A stretch of DNA of 64,000 bases from Rhizobium sophoriradicis. GTDB taxonomy: Bacteria > Pseudomonadota > Alphaproteobacteria > Rhizobiales > Rhizobiaceae. Made by a program: the position numbers and the translations under genes. Under the pieces are notes generated by a model. It was not told where the DNA came from. It saw nothing but the letters and a program-made list of their open reading frames with translations, and did not search any database. Shown in pieces: positions 46,206-54,854 of this stretch (position 1 is its first letter; each line of letters begins with the position of its first letter). Location: positions 1 through 64,000 of the forward strand of contig NZ_RQIH01000001.1 of the NCBI RefSeq assembly GCF_003939025.1, given 5' to 3'.

Positions 46206-47267
46206 CTAGCGGCGGCCTGATGAGCTGTTCTCATCCACGAGCCGGTCCTGATGGACGACAACCGGCAAGTTGCCATCGTCCGCAACTCGGGCTTCGGTCT
46301 TTCGGGCAGCTGAGTGCAATCGGCGCTGTGCGCGGATTGCGTTCCATTGTTGGTCGATCAGCACGCCGATGAGGATCACGCCACCCATGACGGCGAAGTT
46401 CAACGAGGAGGGGATGCCAAGCAGGTTCACGAGGTTCTGCAACTCTTGAAGCAGGACGGTCCCGAGCACGACGCCGATGATCGATCCCTCCCCGCCGCGG
46501 AGCGAGAACCCGCCGAGTACGGCAGCTGCAATCGCGTAAAGTTCATAGAACTGGCCGTGGCTGGCCGGCGAGATCGAGCGCGTGTACATGGCGAAATAAA
46601 TTGCCGCGAGGGCAGTAAGCAGTCCGCAGATGACATAGGCCGACATCACCATCCGGTCGGTCCGGATACCGGAATAGCGGGCTGCCTCCTCGTTCTTGCC
46701 AATCGCATAAAGATATCGCCCGAAGACAGAGCGATGCAGCACCACCCACATGACCACGGAAATGATGACGAGCGCTATGAAGGTGTTGGGAACGCCATAC
46801 AACCGCCCGGCGGTCAAGAACTCGAGGTACTGGAAATTTTGGCCGAACGCAAAACCGGCCGTGCCGTCGGCCGTATAGAAGCGCGCCGCGCCTCGATAGA
46901 TAAGGAGCCCGCAGAGGGTGACGACGAAGGGTTGCAGGTTCAGCCGAGTGATCAGCCAACCGTGAATGGCACCTATAACCGCGCCTAGCACTAGAATGAC
47001 TGGCAGCGCCAGCATCCATGGCATTTCTTGGACGGCGACGAAATCGATAAACAGCACACCAAGAAGCGCTACGAGCGAACCAACGGAAAGTTCGATCCCA
47101 CCTGTAATAATGACGTAGGCTTGGCCAATCGACAGGATGCCGAACAGGCCAATCAGGTTGGCGGTATTCGCCAGGTTGATCGGCAGCAGAAAGCGCGGAT
47201 TGATGATCGCGACGACAATGCCCACGACGACAATCAAAAGCAGCAGTCCAAGATCTTTTTTGATCAT
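46206..47267 (-). CDS. Ribose-type ABC transporter permease
   Basis: The 353-residue permease of the RbsC/BPD-transport-2 family has about 8-10 membrane segments, the GGIELSVGSLVALLGV block near residue 57 and GGFSLRGGEGSIIGVVLG in the second half. It overlaps the ATPase gene upstream by four bases. Its C-terminal tail is longer and more polar than usual. It completes a binding-protein/ATPase/permease set for a sugar or polyol. Confidence 0.92.
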   Translation of the reverse strand: MIKKDLGLLLLIVVVGIVVAIINPRFLLPINLANTANLIGLFGILSIGQAYVIITGGIELSVGSLVALLGVLFIDFVAVQEMPWMLALPVILVLGAVIGAIHGWLITRLNLQPFVVTLCGLLIYRGAARFYTADGTAGFAFGQNFQYLEFLTAGRLYGVPNTFIALVIISVVMWVVLHRSVFGRYLYAIGKNEEAARYSGIRTDRMVMSAYVICGLLTALAAIYFAMYTRSISPASHGQFYELYAIAAAVLGGFSLRGGEGSIIGVVLGTVLLQELQNLVNLLGIPSSLNFAVMGGVILIGVLIDQQWNAIRAQRRLHSAARKTEARVADDGNLPVVVHQDRLVDENSSSGRR

Positions 47268-48853
47268 TTGAGATCCATTCCCCCGATATCTAACATATCG
47301 CCGGCGGGGCCTGCTTTTCGGCCTTTGCCGACAGCGAGCAAAAGGACGCTTTCCTGGCTGAATTCGTCCTCATCGAGAATGCCCGCGATCTGGCCCCTAT
47401 GCATGACCGCAATGCGGTCCGAAACGCCAATCACCTCTTCCATGTCGCTGGAGATCATCAGGATCGCGACACCGGCATCTGCAAGAGCGCGCATCAGGCC
47501 ATAGATCTCGTTTTTAGCGCCGATATCGATGCCGCGTGTCGGCTCGTCGAAGATCATCACCTTCGGGCTCATCGACAACCATTTGGCAAGCACGACCTTC
47601 TGCTGATTGCCGCCGGACAGAGTGCCCGTTCGGCTTGAAACAGACGGCGCCTTGATGCCGAGGCGTACGCGCTGCTTTTCGGCGGCCGCCGTCTCCCGCT
47701 CGGCGGAAAGCATGAAGCGGCTGGCGAGCATGGTGAGATCGGCAAGGGTTATATTCTGGGCGATGGGGAAATCAAGAAGAATGCCGTTGCGCTTTCGATC
47801 CTCTGGCACCAGGAAAATTCCGCGAGCAACGGCTTCCCGCGCAGAACGGATTGCAATTTGCTGCCCGTCCTGCAGGATTACTCCGCCGTAACTGCGATCA
47901 ATGCCGAAGATCACCCTGGCAAGCTCGGTGCGGCCGGACCCGACGAGGCCCGCAAGTCCGAGGATTTCTCCATACCTGATTTCCAAATCAACGGGTCGGC
48001 CGGGATAAGCCGCAGTGCGCACGGCACTTACCTTCAGCGCGACTGAGCCAGGTGAACGTTGCGGCTTTGCGGTACGGGCGGCAAGCACCCGGCCAATCAT
48101 CAGCTTGACCATCTGGTCGTGGCCGATGTCTTTCTTGGCGAGAGTTCCCACAAGCGCGCCATCACGCAGTACGATGACCCGGTCGGCAACGCGCTCAACC
48201 TCGTGGAGCCGATGCGAGATGAAAATAACGCTGATGCCATCTGCCTTCAGCGATTTGATGATGCTTAGCAGCCGCTCCGTTTCAGCCATCGGCAGGCTGG
48301 AAGTGGGTTCGTCAAAGATGACGAGTCTCGCATTAATAGACAGCGCCTTGGCGATCTCGACCATTTGCTGCTCGGCCAGCGAAAGCGATGCCACCGGTGT
48401 GTCGGCGGAAAAATGCGCGCCCACGCGCCTCAAGAGCGGCTTCACCATGTCCCTTAGTCGATCGCGATCGACGAGCTTGAGAGGTCCTGCTTTCAGCGGT
48501 TCGCGCCCCAAGAAGATATTGGCAGCGACGTCGAGATTCTCAAAGAGATTGAGTTCCTGATGCACGAAGGCGATGCCGGCGGAGATGCTCGATTCCACGG
48601 TGAGGAAACGAAGCTCTGCGGCGTCGAGCAGGATCGTGCCGCGATCGGGTGCGATCACACCGCCGAGAATCTTCATCAGCGTCGATTTCCCGGCCCCGTT
48701 CTCGCCGACAAGTCCGATAACCTCGCCTGGCATGATGTCCATTGACAGGCCGTCGAGCGCAATGACGCCTGGATAGGTCTTGCCAACGCCGGAAAGCGAA
48801 AGGATTGGCTTTCCGGGCACACCCGGCGACGGCATGTTGGAACTATGATTCAT
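47264..48853 (-). CDS. Ribose-type ABC transporter ATPase (RbsA-like)
   Basis: The protein (529 residues) has two nucleotide-binding domains: Walker A GENGAGKSTLM, signature SLAEQQMVEIAKAL and Walker B LVIFDEPTSSLP in the first; GLVGSGRTE, LSGGNQQKVVLAKWL and IFDEPTRGIDIG in the second. The start at 48853 has AAGGA upstream and gives MNHSSNMPS; a longer frame to 48934 would touch the binding-protein gene. Confidence 0.93.
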   Translation of the reverse strand: MNHSSNMPSPGVPGKPILSLSGVGKTYPGVIALDGLSMDIMPGEVIGLVGENGAGKSTLMKILGGVIAPDRGTILLDAAELRFLTVESSISAGIAFVHQELNLFENLDVAANIFLGREPLKAGPLKLVDRDRLRDMVKPLLRRVGAHFSADTPVASLSLAEQQMVEIAKALSINARLVIFDEPTSSLPMAETERLLSIIKSLKADGISVIFISHRLHEVERVADRVIVLRDGALVGTLAKKDIGHDQMVKLMIGRVLAARTAKPQRSPGSVALKVSAVRTAAYPGRPVDLEIRYGEILGLAGLVGSGRTELARVIFGIDRSYGGVILQDGQQIAIRSAREAVARGIFLVPEDRKRNGILLDFPIAQNITLADLTMLASRFMLSAERETAAAEKQRVRLGIKAPSVSSRTGTLSGGNQQKVVLAKWLSMSPKVMIFDEPTRGIDIGAKNEIYGLMRALADAGVAILMISSDMEEVIGVSDRIAVMHRGQIAGILDEDEFSQESVLLLAVGKGRKAGPAGDMLDIGGMDLK

Positions 48854-48930
48854 CGGCTGTCCTTGGCTGTTGATCTGTCGGTATGAGACGCCTTTTGCGG
48901 CGGCGGTACGTGCCGCCGCCGCAAAGGAGG

Positions 48931-49896
48931 TCATTTTCCGGCCATGGCCTTCAGGCTGGCGGCATACTTGTCAACGTCATCCTTGCCGATGATCACCGTC
49001 GGGATGATGATCAACCCATCGGTGGGAATGCCTGATTTGTCGCCTTTGAGGTAGGCGGCCATCAATTTCATGCCCTGATAGGCCCATTCGAACGGCTGCT
49101 GTACGACGGTTGCCGCGATCGTGCCTTCTTTGACCCCACCGAGCGTGATCGGATCGTCATCAAAGCCGACGACGGTGATCTGGCCGAGTTTGCCTGCGTC
49201 GCGCAGCGCCTCATAGATGCGCGGCGTGTTGTAGGAGTAGAAGCCGACCATGCATGTCAGGTCGGGGCTGGCCACCAACGCATCCTCGACGTTCTTCTTG
49301 GCGCGCGTCTGATCGATGTCGTCACCGCGAACGTCGACAAGCTCGATTTTGGTACCTTTTAGCCCTTCTTTCATGCCTTCGATGCGTTCCCGGGCATTAT
49401 CGGCCCCCAGCAGACCGACGAAGCCCATGCACTTGCCGCCGTCGGGCATCGCCTTCTTGGCGATCTCAGCGGCCTGCTTGCCGGCGTCGACGTTCGAAGA
49501 ACCGATATAAGCAACCCGGTTGGTCTTCGGCGCGTCGCTATCGGTGGTGAACAGAGCCGTCTGCGAGCCGATCTTGTTAAGGCCCTCCGTCTGGGTCTTA
49601 GGATCGACGGCGGAGACCATGATCCCCTTGACGCCGGCGCTGACGAGATCTTCCATGAGACGCTGCTGAATGGCCACAGCCGCCTGCTCAGGATATTTCA
49701 GTTCCATGTTGTAGTCTGGCATTTCGGCCTGCGCCTTCTTCACGCCGGCCTCGGCGGCTTTCCAGAAGTCAGACGCTCCATTGACGACGAATGCGAGTGT
49801 CGGCTTGTCGGCGGCATGGGATGCAGCCGCCGATGCCCCACTCAACATCAACGCAGCGAAGAACAAGGCAGCATTTTTCCGTTTCAGCTGTTTCAT
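48931..49896 (-). CDS. Sugar-type periplasmic binding protein
   Basis: The protein (321 residues) has a signal peptide (LFFAALMLSGASAAASHAAD) and a Peripla_BP_4 fold: LAFVVNGASDFWKAAEAGV, GIMVSAVDPKTQTE, then CMGFVGLLGADNARERIEG and VVGFDDDPITLGG, with the hinge and binding residues typical of ribose/autoinducer-2/polyol binders. GGGAGGAG precedes the ATG at 49896; the frame is open for another 117 bases upstream, which is not coding. It heads the transporter operon. No catabolic enzyme is adjacent, so the sugar is unknown. Confidence 0.92.
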   Translation of the reverse strand: MKQLKRKNAALFFAALMLSGASAAASHAADKPTLAFVVNGASDFWKAAEAGVKKAQAEMPDYNMELKYPEQAAVAIQQRLMEDLVSAGVKGIMVSAVDPKTQTEGLNKIGSQTALFTTDSDAPKTNRVAYIGSSNVDAGKQAAEIAKKAMPDGGKCMGFVGLLGADNARERIEGMKEGLKGTKIELVDVRGDDIDQTRAKKNVEDALVASPDLTCMVGFYSYNTPRIYEALRDAGKLGQITVVGFDDDPITLGGVKEGTIAATVVQQPFEWAYQGMKLMAAYLKGDKSGIPTDGLIIIPTVIIGKDDVDKYAASLKAMAGK

Positions 49897-50431
49897 AATC
49901 TCCTCCCAAGGGCCGCGTTTGCGAGGGCCCATTCGCGACTTGCGGCCGGCCGCATGCGCGCGCCCTCCAGGGCCGTCGCAAAGCGACGTGTGGCATAGGT
50001 GCCGATCGCACACCGACGGTATACCAGAATCTAAATTAGTAAATAGTCATATGAATGGAGATCAAAACATGGCGATGGCCTTGCCGCCAGAGATTGCTAA
50101 AGTCCTAGCGAACTAAGCCGTCAAGCAGCATAGCAACACAATGTTTGTGGCGACGGCACCCGTCAGAAAGATTCCGTTTAAGCGCGTTAGCGAAGACGTA
50201 GTTCTCTTTGCAGCCCGCCGCTGCCGAACCTTGGTCCGTCCGCTGGCGCGGACGATCAAAGGCTCGGTGAAGCCAATCGATGTGCCCGAACTGGAATACC
50301 CTGCGTCTGCCCTGGGTGACGGACGAGAGCCGGATTCCGGGTAGAAGCTGTTCGCCAGACGCGCCATGTCATGCAGCCATGGCCATTGATTGACCTCGTG
50401 TGCAGACTTCAAGAGCGGGTGGTTGCTGTGT
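49897..50431. other. Upstream region of the ribose-type operon, no recognised gene
   Basis: It holds the operon promoter region and a few short frames without family resemblance, including a 15-codon frame at about 50068-50115 that starts with ATG and ends with TAA. A minus-strand frame from 50526 to 50113 shows no recognisable motif and is probably chance. Confidence 0.4.
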
Positions 50432-50523
50432 TCATCTGTGCATCGCTCGGCGCGCAGCCAAATCCACTGGTCTGTTGTCTCGATCATCCCGCGGATGCCC
50501 ACCTGCCCTGCGCGCGTCACTTT

Positions 50524-50757
50524 CAAGCTGAAACTGATTCACCAGTTCTCTCAATCGGCCGGCCTCGGAGGACAACGATGCGGCGGCGGCAGTGGACTGC
50601 TCGACCATCGCTGCGTTCTGTTGAGTTGCCTGATCCATCAGATTGACAGCGGTGTTAATTTCGGCGAGCCCTGTGGATTGTTCGCGCGCTGAGGTCGCGA
50701 TTACTTGCATGCTCTGGTTGATCTGCGCGACATGCTCGCTGATCGACTTTAGTGAGA
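50524..50757 (-). pseudogene. C-terminal stub of a methyl-accepting chemotaxis protein
   Basis: The minus strand reads SISEHVAQINQSMQVIATSA then REQSTGLAEINTAVNLMDQA and TQQNAAMVEQSTAAAASL, the end of an MCP signalling domain with glutamine/glutamate methylation-type heptads. The sensor, membrane and hairpin-tip parts are missing and both edges are abrupt. Confidence 0.75.
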
Positions 50758-50954
50758 TGGCGCAATTGCAAGCGCCAGGGCTTTTGGCGCGTCCCGTCCG
50801 ACGAACGGTTTCAGGTAATGCGGGACGCTTTTGAACCGCGGCGGGATTATTTCTCGATCGTAGCCAGTCAAAGATGAATGGTATCCCGTCGCGACAAAGG
50901 CTTTCCGCAATGGGAAAAGATGTGACATCCGCGGCCGACGGTTGACCGGCTTTA

Positions 50955-51361
50955 TCAATCGAGCTTCAGCCGTTTGCGCAGATCGGCATTTTCAGCGCGA
51001 AGTTTCTCGGCCAGAAGCTTGCGCAGCCGTTGATTCTCCTCTTCCAACTGCAGGAGATCCGCCATTTCATCGATCGCTGTCGTCGGCGCGGCCGAGGCTG
51101 TCTGCACGGCCTCGGAGCACGGCGCATAGGTGCGCGCCTGGCGCTCACCGCACCTTCGATCACCTTTGTCTTGCGCCCTCTCCTCTTCACGCCACCGGCG
51201 CCGGCCAGAGCAGCCGCTGGCTCTGCCGTAGCGTCAGCTGACGCGGTCTCGAGTGCCGCCGCTTTCTTGGCGCGGGGTTTGCGCTGTTTCTTCGGCACAA
51301 TGGGCGTTTCGACAACGGTCGGCACATCGGCACTGGTTGCAGTATCAGTCTCGTCGGCAAT
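50955..51361 (-). pseudogene. SyrB-like symbiotic regulator, frameshifted, with ATT in place of the start
   Basis: From 51361 the frame reads ADETDTATSADVPTVVETP then a Lys/Ala-rich stretch (KKQRKPRAKKAAALE) and RRGRKTKVIEGAV; in another frame follow QTASAAPTTAIDEMADLLQL and EEENQRLRKLLAEKLRAEN, ending LRKRLKLD. This two-part plan, a basic AT-hook-like N-terminus and a short C-terminal coiled coil, matches rhizobial SyrB proteins. A one-base shift near 51150-51170 separates the halves. The expected start codon, seven bases after AGGAG, is ATT. The gene is therefore probably inactive. Confidence 0.65.
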
Positions 51362-51386
51362 GCTTATCTCCTGTGTATCTCATGCA

Positions 51387-51419
51387 GTTGTCGACGCCCC
51401 GAGACGCGGCGTCAACAAC
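51387..51419. repeat. Long inverted repeat upstream of the syrB-like gene
   Basis: GTTGTCGACGCC (51387-51398) and GGCGTCAACAAC (51408-51419) are reverse complements except for one base, with a 9-base loop. It lies 26 bases before the syrB-like start on the minus strand, where it could act as an operator or as a leader hairpin. Confidence 0.5.
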
Positions 51420-51733
51420 GACTCGGACGATGGAAGCGGATCTCGATGGTCCAAACGGCGCTAAGCGCGTCATGCTGTCGGTTCTGGCCGGGGTGCCATA
51501 TAATTTTGGAGCCCCTTGGACCTTTTTCTGCCAGCACCCTGGTGCCCAGCAGGTATCGAAGGGAGTTGCGTGCGGGAGTGGCCAAGATGATCGTGAAGAT
51601 GTCTTCAGCCAGATTGCTGGGTAGCAATGGCCGGCGCGGAACAGCTAGAGAGAGTGAGAGAGAGAACCGATCACGCTTGATAATAGTTGATAAACGGCAT
51701 ATCTTGTCTCCGTCAAAACCGATGGAGAGCAGA
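51420..51733. other. Region before parDE, no recognised gene
   Basis: Between the hairpin and parD there are short frames on both strands with no family resemblance. The plus-strand frame in phase with parD is open from 51446 but lacks coding character before 51734. It presumably contains the parDE promoter and a junction, since syrB and parDE look unrelated. Confidence 0.4.
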
Positions 51734-52000
51734 ATGATTAGTGCCGATCTGGGAAAGCAGCTCGAAACCTATATCCAGCAACTTGTCGACACAGGTCGCT
51801 ATGGCTCGAAAAGCGAAGTTCTCCGCGAAGGTGTTCGACTGGTTCAGGACAGGGAGACCCGGCTTGCCGCACTGGATGCTTCCATAATGCGCGGCATTGC
51901 CGATGCCGAGGCGGGCCGGACTAAGCCGGCGAGCGATGTCTTCGACCGGCTGGAGGCAAAGTACAGTGTGATGGTTGATCAGGCCGAAAAATCGGCATGA
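51734..52000 (+). CDS. parD: ParD-type antitoxin
   Basis: The 88-residue protein has an RHH DNA-binding domain (ISADLGKQLETYIQQLVDTG then RYGSKSEVLREGVRLVQDRE) and a C-terminal toxin-binding tail with FDRLEAKY. GGAG lies six bases before the ATG; an in-frame ATG 12 bases upstream is possible. It overlaps parE by four bases. It should neutralise ParE and repress the operon. Confidence 0.92.
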   Translation: MISADLGKQLETYIQQLVDTGRYGSKSEVLREGVRLVQDRETRLAALDASIMRGIADAEAGRTKPASDVFDRLEAKYSVMVDQAEKSA

Positions 52001-52308
52001 TCCTTGAATTTTCCGACGAGGCGGAGAACGATCTTGAGCAGATCGCCGATTACATCGCGTGGGACAACCCACGCCGTGCCCTTTCATTCGTCCGGGAGCT
52101 CCGCAGCAAGTGCAAAGACCTCGCCGACAACCCCAACGGTTTCGCCCTCGTTCCCCGCTACGAGCACCATGGTATCCGTCGACGCGTTCATGGCAACTAT
52201 CTGATCTTCTACCGCGTGGAGAACGCGAAGGTGATCATCATCCATGTCCTGCACGGCGCGACGGACTATGGCGCAATCCTGTTCGGCGAGTTTAATGGGT
52301 TGATCTGA
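51997..52308 (+). CDS. parE: ParE-type toxin (RelE/ParE superfamily)
   Basis: The 103-residue protein has the ParE pattern: LEFSDEAENDLEQIADYIAW then LADNPNGFALVPRYE, RRRVHGNYLIFYRVEN and VIIIHVLHGATDY. ParE toxins inhibit DNA gyrase. Length and overlap with parD are normal, and the pair looks intact. Confidence 0.92.
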   Translation: MILEFSDEAENDLEQIADYIAWDNPRRALSFVRELRSKCKDLADNPNGFALVPRYEHHGIRRRVHGNYLIFYRVENAKVIIIHVLHGATDYGAILFGEFNGLI

Positions 52309-52556
52309 GGCGACCTCGCGCACTAAAGCCGAGCTAAGCGGTTACCCTCGTCTCAGTGTCATCGCGCGGATCAGCCATTCCACAATCATGCAGTTGAAGG
52401 GATCTGAACCTGCGGTGCGTTAACTCAGATAAACTAGGCGCCTGATAAACCGAAATTCACGGCATAACGCCTATTTATGGAATTGCGCGGCGCACGTTCG
52501 GCGCCGAGGAAGCCGGATGGCGGCCGCCCCTTGGCGAATTGCGCTCACCGCCGCAA

Positions 52557-52787
52557 TTACATAGCTGGCAGCAGCGTAACTTCATTTCGCCCAAGATCGA
52601 CCTGAACAATAAATTCTGGTGGGTCGATCACGGTATTTGGATCAGATGCTCCCTCAACAGCGAACGTCACAAGATACTGGTCGACAGCAAGATGACGAGC
52701 GGAGATGGGTTCCTCGAAGCGAAGCCCTTTTTCGGTCGCGAAGGCCTTTGCCAAGGAGATTGCATGCTGCTCGGACGTGGCGTTCAT
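52557..52787 (-). CDS. Probable orphan immunity protein of a deleted RHS toxin
   Basis: The 76-residue protein (MNATSEQHAISLAKAFA… and DPPEFIVQVDLGRNEVTLLP) is small, acidic and soluble, like many polymorphic-toxin immunity proteins. Its ATG lies four bases after the stop of the RHS tail frame (TAG-GAAA-ATG), so it was the next gene after an RHS toxin. I cannot name an Imm family with certainty; the pattern of a strand ending in a DLGRNEV turn resembles YrhB-like immunity proteins. If the toxin is gone it would protect only against sister cells that carry it. Confidence 0.6.
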   Translation of the reverse strand: MNATSEQHAISLAKAFATEKGLRFEEPISARHLAVDQYLVTFAVEGASDPNTVIDPPEFIVQVDLGRNEVTLLPAM

Positions 52788-52791
52788 TTTC

Positions 52792-53185
52792 CTATTGCCC
52801 CCTCAATCTGTTCACATAGTCAATCGAGAACTGGCGCTCTGCATTCCGGATCGAAGCGTTCGCCGATATAGCTCTTCTTGGTCTGGAAGCTGCTGTTGGT
52901 GGCTTCGCCATAGGCGGCATAACGGGTCTGCTCGACTTGGGTGCCGCTTTCGTTGGTCACCTGCCGCACCGAGGCCAGATGATCGCGGTGCAGGAAGAAC
53001 TTGTCCTGTGTGGTGCTGCCCTTGGTGATGACGATCTTGGCGTCGGGATGCGGATAAAGCGTGTAGATATCCGTACCCGGCGTCGTCCGGCCGATCTCGA
53101 TATTGGCGTCGGGATAGAGAATGGTGCCGAAGGCCCAACTCTTCTTCGCCCGTGATCCGTCCGGTCCGTAGATCAACGGATGCGA
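52792..53185 (-). pseudogene. RHS/YD-repeat protein remnant with the toxin tip deleted
   Basis: The frame encodes YGPDGSRAKKSWAFGT, an RHS-type LYPHPDAKIVITKG, DKFFLHRDHLASVRQVT and TRYAAYGEATNSS up to YIGERFDPE, the conserved RHS core end. The usual continuation (TGL-YLNARYYDP) is missing. Instead, after a frame change, 13 residues follow (QFSIDYVNRLRGQ) and a stop directly before the small downstream gene. The simplest reading is an internal deletion that removed the core end and the variable toxin domain. The N-terminus is also lost at the junction with the cyclase gene. Confidence 0.7.
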
Positions 53186-53220
53186 CGATGAACCGACCGG
53201 CAGAATCTCCGACCGATAGT

Positions 53221-54468
53221 TCACAGTGTGATCATCGCGCTCGTTTCGCCATTTAGCAGGCGCTTCAGGTGAAAACTGGCGAGCCGGTCTTCCGCGTCAC
53301 GGCCAACCAGGGCAGCAAATGAAGCAACCGCATGACTATCGCCGGCCTCCAACTGCTCGAAAGCCACCAAGTACGCGTGCGTTTCTGCGCTGCCACATCT
53401 TACGGCATCAAGCGGCTCGAAAGCGCGGACAGGCTCGGTCCGGCCCCGAAGGAGGAGATCACCTACAGGGCGGCCGCAGAAGCCTTGGGCGTTGGCGGCG
53501 ATGGTGGCGCTCACGCAGATACGGGTCCCTAACGTCTTGTTGGCCGCTTGCAAGCGCGCGGCAACATTGATCGTGTCGCCGTAGGCGCTGTAGTCGAAAA
53601 ACCTTCCTCCCCCGAAATTACCGACGACGGCGCTTCCGGCATGCGCGCCGATTCGGGTATGGCCGAGCGGTATTCCCTTCTTGCTCCAGTGTTCGCGGAA
53701 GGAGCACGCGAAGCCGTCGAGTTCCAGCGAACAGGCGATGGCGCGGTCCGCATGGTCTGGTTGATCCGCCGGAGCTCCAAAAAGAACGTGGAGTGCATCG
53801 CCGATTATCTTTGCTACGGTCCCCTCGTGGGCAAACACGATGTCAGTCATTCCTACGATGTAGTCGTTAAGGAGGGGTCCGAGCACGTTTGGTTCGATCG
53901 CCTCCACGAGCGAGGTGAAGCCTGTCAAGTCGGTAAAGAGCGAGACTACCTCTCTTCGCGCTCCACCGAGGTCAAGGGCATTGGCACTACTTGCAAGACG
54001 ATCGGCGAGATTGGGTGAGAAGTAACGCGACAGCGACGCACGAGCTTGCTCCGCCAACGCCTGCCGGCGCTGCACCTCTCGCATGTTCTCGACGTGGCGA
54101 ATTGTCTTGTCGATTGTTGCTTCGAGATCGCAGAAATCGATTGGCTTTGTCACGAAATCATAGGCGCCGCGGTTCATCGCAGTCCGGATGTTTGCCATGT
54201 CACTGTAGGCGGAGACGATGATCGTCGAGAGGGTCTCGCCTCTCTCCCGTAGCCTTGCCAGCAGCGACAGGCCGTCCATGCGCGGCATATTGATGTCGCT
54301 CAGCACGACGTCCACCTCTTCGTGGTCAGCAAGTATCGTCAACGCCTCCACGCCATCGCGGGCAAACAGAAAACGCAATGCGCCGTCGCGAATGCTTCGC
54401 CGAAACTTCTGGACGAGAAGGATCTCCAGGTCGGGCTCATCGTCCACAACGAGAATGCTGATGCTCAT
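53221..54468 (-). CDS. Receiver-linked class III adenylate cyclase
   Basis: The 415-residue protein has a receiver domain (about 3-125; Asp9/Asp10, phospho-acceptor Asp58, Lys108), a short linker, and a class III cyclase domain (about 170-355). Both metal aspartates are present (Asp180 in FTDLTGFT, Asp224 in [12 protein letters not shown]), as are Lys220, Asp298, Asn301 and Arg305 in [11 protein letters not shown]. It should be an active ATP cyclase controlled by phosphorylation. It is the last gene of a three-gene operon, overlapping the receiver gene by four bases, and is probably a second output of the GAF kinase. Confidence 0.9.
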   Translation of the reverse strand: MSISILVVDDEPDLEILLVQKFRRSIRDGALRFLFARDGVEALTILADHEEVDVVLSDINMPRMDGLSLLARLRERGETLSTIIVSAYSDMANIRTAMNRGAYDFVTKPIDFCDLEATIDKTIRHVENMREVQRRQALAEQARASLSRYFSPNLADRLASSANALDLGGARREVVSLFTDLTGFTSLVEAIEPNVLGPLLNDYIVGMTDIVFAHEGTVAKIIGDALHVLFGAPADQPDHADRAIACSLELDGFACSFREHWSKKGIPLGHTRIGAHAGSAVVGNFGGGRFFDYSAYGDTINVAARLQAANKTLGTRICVSATIAANAQGFCGRPVGDLLLRGRTEPVRAFEPLDAVRCGSAETHAYLVAFEQLEAGDSHAVASFAALVGRDAEDRLASFHLKRLLNGETSAMITL

Positions 54469-54854
54469 GTGAGCCGCCCAATGCGCATGTCGATTTCTTC
54501 TCTAAGTGCCGCGAAGTCGATCGGCTTGGTCAGCAATGCTTCGGCGCCGCCATCTAGGGCTTCTTGTCTCGTCTGTGGATCGCCATAGGCGGTGATCATG
54601 ATCACCGGCACATCCGGCCGTATACTGCGCGCCATCGGCAGTAGCTCAAGACCACTCATGCCCGGCATGTTGATGTCAGACAGAACGAGAATGAGGGTGA
54701 CGTCCTTCGCATCGGCGATCCGCTCGAGGGCAGCTCGCGCTGATTGCGCGAACTCCATCAGGAACCGCCTGCCGCGCAAATCACGGCGGAACTGTTGGCG
54801 AAAAAGATGCTCGATGTCCGGCTCGTCGTCGACCACCAGGATGAGAAGGCTCAT
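54465..54854 (-). CDS. Stand-alone receiver domain protein
   Basis: The 129-residue protein is a CheY-like receiver with all key residues: Asp9/Asp10, Asp60 in [11 protein letters not shown] and Lys110 in LLTKPIDF. There is no output domain. It overlaps the kinase upstream and the cyclase downstream by four bases each. Its N-terminal and C-terminal motifs closely resemble those of the receiver in the cyclase, so the two probably arose by duplication and share a kinase. Confidence 0.93.
   Translation of the reverse strand: MSLLILVVDDEPDIEHLFRQQFRRDLRGRRFLMEFAQSARAALERIADAKDVTLILVLSDINMPGMSGLELLPMARSIRPDVPVIMITAYGDPQTRQEALDGGAEALLTKPIDFAALREEIDMRIGRLT

Noticed and set aside
50113..50526. 137-residue minus-strand frame before the MCP stub
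   Set aside because: No motif, no ribosome binding site and composition unlike neighbours; it runs into the MCP fragment in another frame.
50749..50958. 69-residue minus-strand frame between the MCP stub and the syrB-like gene
   Set aside because: It crosses a junction of two remnants and has no recognised similarity.
51412..51627. 71-residue minus-strand frame before parD
   Set aside because: No family resemblance; likely chance in the leader region.
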